The notes under the pieces were generated by a model. The model was not told where the DNA came from. It saw nothing but the letters and a program-made list of their open reading frames with translations, and did no database searches. 8,412 nucleotides of DNA from an uncultured Clostridia bacterium (GTDB taxonomy: Bacteria; Bacillota; Clostridia; Christensenellales; CAG-917). Position 1 is the first letter of the stretch, and the number at the start of each line of letters is the position of its first letter. The translations under genes were made by a program, and so were the position numbers. Where the stretch lies: positions 1 through 8,412 of the forward strand of contig CANQCC010000067.1 in the NCBI GenBank assembly GCA_947589635.1, given 5' to 3'. This document shows, one piece after another, positions 1 through 4,419 of the stretch.

Positions 1-804
1 GAGATGACCGCGCAATTGCTTGAAAAATTCCTCTCCAAGATATTGCCTAAGTCGTTAATAAAGCCGAGGGTGAGGGCTATCGTTTCGATATGTTCCTCCT
101 CTTCGGGTTCGGACAGGCAGGCTGTCGAAAAGTGCTGCATCAAGGCGGGCATAAAAGAGGTCACGCTTGTGGAATCTCCCCTCAGTCTGCTCTCCTACAC
201 CAACAGCATAGGCGGCCTGTTTGTGGATATCGGCGGCGGCAAGACAGAGATAGCGGCGGTCACAAACAGAGGCATAGTCTCGGGCTGCACCGTAAACATT
301 GCCGGAGACGCCTTCAATAACGCCATCATAGACTACATCATCAAAAAGTACGGCGTAAAACTCGGCGAGTTCACCGTGGAGCACTTAAAGACTTCCGCGC
401 TGTCCTTCTACATCAACGATAACGCCAACTACGCGGTTTCGGGAAGCGCCAAGGACAGCGGAGATCCGTCCGTCAAGGAGGGCAGCCCCCGCAGCCTGTA
501 TGTGTCCGCTTCCGATCTTCTCAGCGCGGTGCAGACTCTCATGGACGACCTCATCGAAGTGGTCATGTCCGTGCTGGCGGGCACTCCTCCCGAACTTTCC
601 GCAGAGATATTGCGCAAGGGCATATTTGTAAGCGGCGGCTCCATGCACATCCCCGGCGTCAAGGATTATCTTGAGCAGGCGCTCGAATTGCCTGTGACTC
701 CGCTTAAGGACATCGACAACGCGGTGGCAATAGGCGGCGCGCGCTTCTTCGAAAACAAGGATCTGTTGAGCGACATGCTCGGCGTAAAGCTCAATTTGCT
801 GTGA
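1..804 (+). CDS. MreB/Mbl-like bacterial actin homologue, 5'-truncated by the window edge
   Basis: C-terminal part (267 codons plus stop) of an MreB-family protein. The reading frame is open to base 1, and the first visible residues align with about residue 85 of E. coli MreB, so roughly 80 N-terminal residues including the phosphate-1 loop lie outside. The ATG at 4 is internal, not the start. Family landmarks are a DIGGGKTEI phosphate-2 loop (226-252), an AGD turn (301-309), a PPELSAEI helix (586-609) and a VSGGS adenosine loop (628-642). MreB forms ATP-dependent membrane filaments that guide rod-shaped wall synthesis. This copy is divergent. The EEP motif reads ESP (Ser at 175-177) and GGGTTE reads GGGKTE (Lys at 241-243), positions that align with the catalytic Glu and Thr of MreB. 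The third Gly of the LTGGG loop is Ser, and KxEIG reads KTSAL. I infer a paralogue with weakened or lost ATPase. A terminator follows directly, so it ends its operon. Confidence 0.85.
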   Translation, partial: EMTAQLLEKFLSKILPKSLIKPRVRAIVSICSSSSGSDRQAVEKCCIKAGIKEVTLVESPLSLLSYTNSIGGLFVDIGGGKTEIAAVTNRGIVSGCTVNIAGDAFNNAIIDYIIKKYGVKLGEFTVEHLKTSALSFYINDNANYAVSGSAKDSGDPSVKEGSPRSLYVSASDLLSAVQTLMDDLIEVVMSVLAGTPPELSAEILRKGIFVSGGSMHIPGVKDYLEQALELPVTPLKDIDNAVAIGGARFFENKDLLSDMLGVKLNLL

Positions 805-831
805 TTTAGACAAATTTTGCGGATAAATTTC

Positions 832-865
832 AAATACAGCCTGTTTTTTCGGGGCTGTATTTTTT
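832..865 (+). terminator. Rho-independent terminator after the MreB-like gene
   Basis: A 10-bp perfect stem (832-841 with 853-862) encloses an 11-nt loop and runs into an uninterrupted T stretch ending at 865. It begins 27 bp after the mreB-like stop codon and ends 12 bp before the minD start codon, so it should separate the two genes transcriptionally unless it acts as an attenuator. Confidence 0.8.
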
Positions 866-877
866 ATTATTTGCGTT

Positions 878-1624
878 ATGAGAAAGATAGTTGTGACTTC
901 GGGCAAGGGCGGAGTCGGCAAGACTACGGTGACGGCGACGCTTGGGCGCACGCTCGCGGCGGAGGGATACAAAGTGGTGCTTGCGGACGCGGACGTGGGG
1001 CTAAACAACCTTGACGTCGTGCTCGGGATGGAAAGAAGAGTGGTCTATGACCTCGGCGACGTCGTCTCGGGCAAGTGCAGGGCGTATCAGGCGCTTGTCC
1101 CCGATTTTGAGACCCCGTTGAGGCTTTTGCCGTCCTCGCGGGAGTGCGACGGGATATCCGCTCAGGCATTCCGCGCGGCGATAGACAGCCTTGACGGATT
1201 CGATTTTTTGTTTATAGACTGCCCCGCGGGCATAGAGCGGGGATTTCATCGGGCAGTCAGCGCGGCGGAAGAGGCTATCGTGGTGACCACGCCGTCCGCC
1301 TCCGCCATTCGCGACGCGGACAAGGTGATCGGGCTTTTGAAGACGTATCCGCTTATCGACGTGTCGCTTGTCGTAAACCGCGTGCGTTCCGACCTCGTGG
1401 CGAGGGGAGGGACTCTCGGCGCGGCGGAGATAGGCGCGCTTTTAAGGACGCCGCCCGTGGGAGTCATCCCCGACGACGACAAGATAGCCCTTGCCCAACA
1501 GCTCGGGCGCGCTTCGTCGGGCGCGCAGGCGGAAAGAGCCTATCGCCATCTTGCGGACAACGTGCGCGACGGCAGCAAGCGCTTTTACGACGTAACTTCA
1601 AAGAGGAGGGGATTTTTCAGATGA
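878..1624 (+). CDS. minD: MinD septum-site-determining ATPase
   Basis: MinD (248 aa) is a ParA/MIND-type ATPase. It binds membrane as an ATP dimer and places the division inhibitor or other polar partners; MinE stimulates its ATPase. Visible motifs are the deviant Walker A KGGVGKTT with signature Lys10 and Lys15, the switch I region LADADVGLNNLD (35-46), a conserved ERRVVYD (52-58), the Walker B/switch II DCPAGIE (114-120) and VNRVR (166-170). The ATG at 878 matches the family start exactly, although no Shine-Dalgarno is visible in the preceding 20 nt, which are mostly T. The C terminus stops at SKRRGFFR. Family members usually continue into an amphipathic membrane helix (GFLKRLFGG in E. coli), so the membrane anchor looks shortened. 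The stop codon overlaps the minE start (ATGA). No minC is visible upstream in this window. Confidence 0.95.
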   Translation: MRKIVVTSGKGGVGKTTVTATLGRTLAAEGYKVVLADADVGLNNLDVVLGMERRVVYDLGDVVSGKCRAYQALVPDFETPLRLLPSSRECDGISAQAFRAAIDSLDGFDFLFIDCPAGIERGFHRAVSAAEEAIVVTTPSASAIRDADKVIGLLKTYPLIDVSLVVNRVRSDLVARGGTLGAAEIGALLRTPPVGVIPDDDKIALAQQLGRASSGAQAERAYRHLADNVRDGSKRFYDVTSKRRGFFR

Positions 1625-1869
1625 GAGACAGGGATATTTCTTTACGCATGCGCGAGATGCTCACCCGCGACAAGGTGAACGTCCGCGAAGGCTTTCTCGC
1701 CTCGCTGAAAGGGGACCTTGCAAGGGTCGCCGCAAGCTATTTCTTTTCGCCGACGCCCATCGGCGTAAGCGTGGACAGACAGGCAGACGGCAGTTACGCC
1801 GTAAACGTCTCGTTTGCCGCAAGCGACATAAGGCGATTTGACACTACCCTCGATATAAAAGGAGAATAG
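1621..1869 (+). CDS. minE: MinE cell division topological specificity factor (divergent)
   Basis: An 82-residue protein recognised as MinE by position (4-nt overlap with minD) and by alignment. Residues 6-20 (ISLRMREMLTRDKVN) fit the MinD-contact helix/strand. Residues 21-41 fit the LPELLxxLKxDILEVISKY helix of the dimerisation domain. Residues 48-66 fit its beta strands. MinE stimulates MinD ATPase and clears MinD from the membrane at midcell. The start is fixed by a strong ribosome binding site (GAGGAGGGG, 1603-1611, 9-nt spacer), and there is no in-frame ATG, GTG or TTG just upstream. Only five residues precede the MinD-contact region, and they are charged (MRDRD). The roughly 12-residue hydrophobic membrane-targeting N terminus of E. 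coli MinE is therefore absent. Overall identity to typical MinE looks low, so the family call is good but not certain. Confidence 0.8.
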   Translation: MRDRDISLRMREMLTRDKVNVREGFLASLKGDLARVAASYFFSPTPIGVSVDRQADGSYAVNVSFAASDIRRFDTTLDIKGE

Positions 1870-1917
1870 CGCGCATATTCCGCCCTCAAGCCGCATAGGC
1901 TTTATGCGAGGTGAGAT

Positions 1918-2157
1918 ATGGAATATGACGAAAACAAGAAACTCGACGTGAAGATAAGCAAGAACGATTTCGTGGAAAATCGCGTGGAAACGGGGCGCAA
2001 AAAGAAGAAAGGGCTCGGCTTTGACGCGCTTGACATCGCGATAATCCCCGTCATAATTGGCGTATTCGTATCGCTCGGCTTTTTGTTTGCCAACCTGTTC
2101 AAGGCGACTGCCGCGGTAGACGCTCTCAACGCTCTCACGGGCATGTTCACCGCCTGA
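1918..2157 (+). CDS. Small single-span membrane protein, family not recognised
   Basis: I do not recognise this 79-residue protein. Residues 1-33 are hydrophilic and very basic near the membrane (RKKKKG, 27-32). Residues 37-61 form one strongly hydrophobic segment, followed by an 18-residue Ala-rich tail. The positive-inside rule predicts a cytoplasmic N terminus and an outside C terminus. The ATG has an SD-like GAGGTG (1908-1913) with a short 4-nt spacer. A 6-bp inverted repeat (1892-1897 with 1903-1908) abuts this SD. The stop codon is 4 bp upstream of the SpoIVFB-type protease start, so the two are probably translated together. In many spore formers the gene just before spoIVFB is spoIVFA, a membrane-anchored inhibitor. 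This protein lacks SpoIVFA's large extracytoplasmic domain, so partnership with the protease is only an inference from context. Confidence 0.75.
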   Translation: MEYDENKKLDVKISKNDFVENRVETGRKKKKGLGFDALDIAIIPVIIGVFVSLGFLFANLFKATAAVDALNALTGMFTA

Positions 2158-2161
2158 GCGG

Positions 2162-3157
2162 ATGAAATTTAAGATACATCCTCTCTTTTTCGTGCTTGTC
2201 CTCGCGCTCATAGCGTTTGGACAAGCGCTGAATTTTGTCTGGACGCTGTTGGCGCTCTGCCTTCACGAGGCGGGGCATGCGGCGATGGCAAGGCTGAGGG
2301 GATACGCCGTAAAGTCCGTCGTGCTGCAGCCGTACGGCGCGATGATGAGCCTGGACGAAAGTTTTGACAGGACCTCCGCCGTGCTTATAGGCGCCGCCGG
2401 TCCCGCCGTAAACGCGGCTCTTGCGGGATGCGTGGCGGGGCTTTGGTGGATATTGCCCGCGGCGTATCCGTTTACGGCGCCCTTTTTTTATGCCAATTTG
2501 TCCCTATGCCTCTTCAATCTGTTGCCCGTCTATCCGCTTGACGGGTCGAGGATAGTCCTCGGGCTTTGCAAAAACAAGCTGCGCGCGATACGCGGAATGC
2601 AGATTGCGGGAGTGGCGGTAAGCCTAGCGCTGTTTGCGCTTTGCATATGTTCCTTTTTCTTCGACTTTAACCCGACGCTCGGCATAATTGCGGTGTTTCT
2701 CTTCCACGGCGCCGCGATAGGCACAAGGGAAGAGATGTATGTAAGCGTGCTTGACTCCTCAAGCAAAAACTATGCGCTCGGCGTGGAGCAAAAACGAGTG
2801 AGAATAAGCGCGGACGCGCCGATAATCAGGCTCTTTCACCACGTGAGCTCCTCGAGCGAGACCGTCTTCGAAGTGCTTGAGGACGACAAAAAACTGTGCG
2901 AACTTAGCGAAGCGGCGCTTAAGCACATCGCGCTGTCCACAAGACTTTCCTCGCCCATAGGTCCCGCCGTCAAAGGAGAGATAAAGACAGCGGAAAAACG
3001 CGGAAGAATAGCGGATCTGATGAAACGCGCCGCCAAGGGAGAGATAAAAACCGCCGACAAACGCAGGGCAGAGCGATCCGCCGCGACAAAAGGCTCGGAA
3101 ACGGCAGGGGAGCCGAGAGGCTTTGAACAACGCATAAAGAAAGCGGCGGCGCGATAA
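2162..3157 (+). CDS. spoIVFB: SpoIVFB-type site-2 zinc metalloprotease (peptidase family M50)
   Basis: A 331-residue intramembrane protease. The zinc motif HEAGH is at 35-39 within a hydrophobic helix. The second motif NLLPVYPLDG is at 119-128, with Asp127 the third zinc ligand. The AGPAVN turn is at 79-84. About six hydrophobic segments span residues 8 to 186. Residues 208-262 resemble the single CBS-like domain at the C terminus of SpoIVFB. In spore formers SpoIVFB cleaves pro-sigma-K in the mother cell, with BofA and SpoIVFA as inhibitors; in other Firmicutes similar M50 proteins have unknown substrates. The start ATG is only 4 bp after the preceding stop and has a poor SD (GAGCGG), which suggests translational coupling. 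Unusual is an extra tail of about 65 residues rich in Lys, Arg and Ala that contains a decapeptide repeat (residues 271-280 and 292-301). Confidence 0.88.
   Translation: MKFKIHPLFFVLVLALIAFGQALNFVWTLLALCLHEAGHAAMARLRGYAVKSVVLQPYGAMMSLDESFDRTSAVLIGAAGPAVNAALAGCVAGLWWILPAAYPFTAPFFYANLSLCLFNLLPVYPLDGSRIVLGLCKNKLRAIRGMQIAGVAVSLALFALCICSFFFDFNPTLGIIAVFLFHGAAIGTREEMYVSVLDSSSKNYALGVEQKRVRISADAPIIRLFHHVSSSSETVFEVLEDDKKLCELSEAALKHIALSTRLSSPIGPAVKGEIKTAEKRGRIADLMKRAAKGEIKTADKRRAERSAATKGSETAGEPRGFEQRIKKAAAR
2972..3064 (+). repeat. In-frame 63-bp-period repeat in the spoIVFB tail
   Basis: Two copies encode KGEIKTAEKR (2972-3001) and KGEIKTADKR (3035-3064), 21 codons apart. The DNA copies differ mainly at synonymous third positions (for example AAA/AAG, AAG/AAA, ACA/ACC, GCG/GCC). 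That suggests an old duplication kept at the protein level. Confidence 0.8.
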
Positions 3158-3252
3158 AATTCTCTGTCGCAATAGGAGAACTTAAAGGCTTTGAAAAAAG
3201 CACGAGAAGATGAGCTGGCGCTTCGCAAATGCGCACAACGCCGAAAAATTTA

Positions 3253-3301
3253 TTTACAAATTACCCGTTTTTGCAATTTTTACAAATTTGCCGATTTTGC
3301 A
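3253..3301 (+). repeat. Imperfect 23-bp direct repeat upstream of the ROK-operon promoter
   Basis: Copies at 3253-3275 and 3279-3301 agree at 20 of 23 positions, counted by eye. Shared blocks are TTTACAAATT, CCG and TTTTGCA. The 26-bp period is not a multiple of three, so it is not a protein-level repeat. A related TTTGCAAAT lies at 3311-3319. The end of copy two is 61 bp upstream of the -35 box. It could be a binding site for a transcription factor or simply AT-rich drift. Confidence 0.6.
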
Positions 3302-3362
3302 CAAAAATTTTTTGCAAATATGCATTAAAGGCGCGTTAATTTTGGTTATTTACCGCAGAAGT

Positions 3363-3391
3363 TTGACTTTTATGCGCGTATAAATTATAAT
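3363..3391 (+). promoter_or_regulatory. SigA-type promoter for the ROK-radical SAM-DUF2344-rng operon
   Basis: TTGACT (-35, 3363-3368) and a perfect TATAAT (-10, 3386-3391) are separated by the ideal 17 bp. Expected transcription start is about 3398, which gives a leader of about 50 nt. AT-rich DNA just upstream could serve as an UP element. It is the best promoter in the window. Confidence 0.85.
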
Positions 3392-3414
3392 ATCGTCCGT
3401 TTATATAAGATTAT

Positions 3415-3443
3415 CGGCAAGGGGCAGGCCTTGCTGTGGGAGG
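3415..3443 (+). promoter_or_regulatory. Leader hairpin and ribosome binding site of the ROK kinase gene
   Basis: GCAAGG (3417-3422) pairs with CCTTGC (3429-3434) around a 6-nt loop, extendable by a G-U and a C-G pair (3415-3436). It is followed after one nucleotide by the SD GGGAGG (3438-3443), which stands 4 nt before the ATG at 3448. The hairpin sits close enough to affect ribosome access. There is no T stretch, so it is not a terminator. Confidence 0.55.
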
Positions 3444-3447
3444 CACC

Positions 3448-4419
3448 ATGAAATACGTTGGAGTGGACATCGGCGGGATGAGCGTCAAAGTCGGCATAGT
3501 CGACGAATACGGCCGCATTCTCTTTAAGCAATCGGAGCCCTGTTATCCCGACAGGCACGAATCTCAGATAGTCGCAAGCATAGCCGCGCTTATAAACGAT
3601 ACTATAAACAAGTTTTGCACCGAAAAGGACGAGATAGGCGGCATAGGCATAGGCTGTCCCGGCTCCGTCTACGATCAGGAAGGCATTGTCAGATACAGTT
3701 GCAATCTCAACTTCCGCAACACGCCGCTTGCCGACCTCATGTCCGAGATGACGGGCATAAGCAACGTGCGCTTGAGCAACGACGCCAACTGCGCCGCGCT
3801 TGGCGAGACTTTGTTCGGAGCGGGCGAGGGCGCTATGAACAGCGTAACCGTCACGCTCGGCACGGGCGTGGGCACGGGCATAATCGTGGACGGCAGGCTT
3901 ATCACGGGCAACAAATCCGCGGGCGCCGAGGGCGGTCACATGATAATCGAGGTCGACGGCAGAAAGTGCGGATGCGGCAACAAAGGCTGCTATGAGATGT
4001 ACGCCTCCGCGACCGCTCTCATCGCGGAGACCCGCGCGTCCATAGGCAGGCATCCCGACAGCATTCTGGCTCAGGTCGCGGAGGAAAACGGCCTTGACGG
4101 AAAGACAGCGTTCGAGGCAAAGCGCCGCGGTTGTCCTTTTGCAAAGCGCGTCGTCAACAAATACGTCAAGTATGTCTCGACGGGCATCATAAACCTTGCC
4201 AACATCTTCTATCCCGAGGTCGTCATCATCGGCGGCGGGATATCCAACGAGGGCGACGATCTGTTGCGTCTCGTGCGCCGCTATGTGCTCAGGCACGTCT
4301 ACGGCAGCGGATGGTACAGCCCCAAGATGAAGGTGACGCTTGCAACTCTCAAGAATGACGCGGGCATAGTCGGCGCCGCAGCGCTGTGCATGCCCAATTG
4401 TTGGAAATTAGATGAGTGA
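3448..4419 (+). CDS. ROK-family sugar kinase, probably glucokinase
   Basis: A 323-residue cytoplasmic sugar kinase of the ROK family, which phosphorylates glucose or a related hexose with ATP. Motifs in order are phosphate-1 DIGGMSVK (7-14), the catalytic base Asp112 in LSNDANCAALGE (109-120), phosphate-2 LGTGVGTG (137-144), and the ROK zinc site. The zinc site consists of His164 in EGGHM with Cys174, Cys176 and Cys181 in CGCGNKGC. An adenosine-loop segment VVIIGGGIS lies at 258-266. Length is normal. A GTG at 3436 is also in frame, but I chose ATG 3448 because GGGAGG lies 4 nt upstream and the protein then starts at the canonical strand. The 3' end overlaps the next start codon by 8 bp, so the kinase leads a translationally coupled operon. 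Substrate specificity (glucose, N-acetylmannosamine, fructose or others) cannot be settled from sequence alone. Confidence 0.9.
   Translation: MKYVGVDIGGMSVKVGIVDEYGRILFKQSEPCYPDRHESQIVASIAALINDTINKFCTEKDEIGGIGIGCPGSVYDQEGIVRYSCNLNFRNTPLADLMSEMTGISNVRLSNDANCAALGETLFGAGEGAMNSVTVTLGTGVGTGIIVDGRLITGNKSAGAEGGHMIIEVDGRKCGCGNKGCYEMYASATALIAETRASIGRHPDSILAQVAEENGLDGKTAFEAKRRGCPFAKRVVNKYVKYVSTGIINLANIFYPEVVIIGGGISNEGDDLLRLVRRYVLRHVYGSGWYSPKMKVTLATLKNDAGIVGAAALCMPNCWKLDE

Larger units (their letters stand above)
3158..3447 (+). other. Intergenic region: GC-rich remnant, then AT-rich regulatory stretch
   Basis: No convincing gene is present. The first ~85 bp (to about 3242) have the base composition of the coding DNA and can be read as charged peptide: TTG at 3191 opens 45 codons to the TAA at 3326-3328, but its SD (AGGAG, 3174-3178) is 12 nt away. 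From about 3243 the sequence becomes very AT-rich up to about 3410. It carries a 23-bp direct repeat, a strong promoter (3363-3391) and a leader hairpin, listed separately. I see no clear terminator for the upstream gene; the short GGCG/CGCC pairing around 3215-3242 is too weak. Confidence 0.7.

Noticed and set aside
385..1008. 207-codon minus-strand open frame spanning the MreB-like gene, the terminator and minD
   Set aside because: It runs in register with the MreB-like sense codons, beginning opposite a TTA codon at 385-387, and crosses a clear terminator. It is a composition shadow.
3188..3242. Candidate terminator after spoIVFB (GCTTT/AAAGC at 3188-3201, GGCG/CGCC around 3215-3242)
   Set aside because: Stems of 4-5 bp, without a T stretch directly after them.
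3191..3328. Possible 45-codon plus-strand gene starting with TTG
   Set aside because: The SD is 12 nt from the TTG, and the second half falls in AT-rich repeat DNA with a non-triplet repeat period. No family features.
3436..3447. GTG 3436 as the start of the ROK kinase
   Set aside because: It would lie within the leader hairpin and overlap the SD GGGAGG; the ATG at 3448 has correct spacing and the canonical N terminus.
3454..3490. Met in place of Thr in the ROK phosphate-1 motif (DIGGMSVK)
   Set aside because: Noted as a possible defect, but I believe Met occurs here in many clostridial ROK kinases, and the catalytic Asp and zinc ligands are intact.
3385..4296. 303-codon minus-strand open frame across the ROK gene and its promoter
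   Set aside because: Same codon-register effect as in the RNase gene; no SD, no family features, and the sense protein has all ROK motifs.
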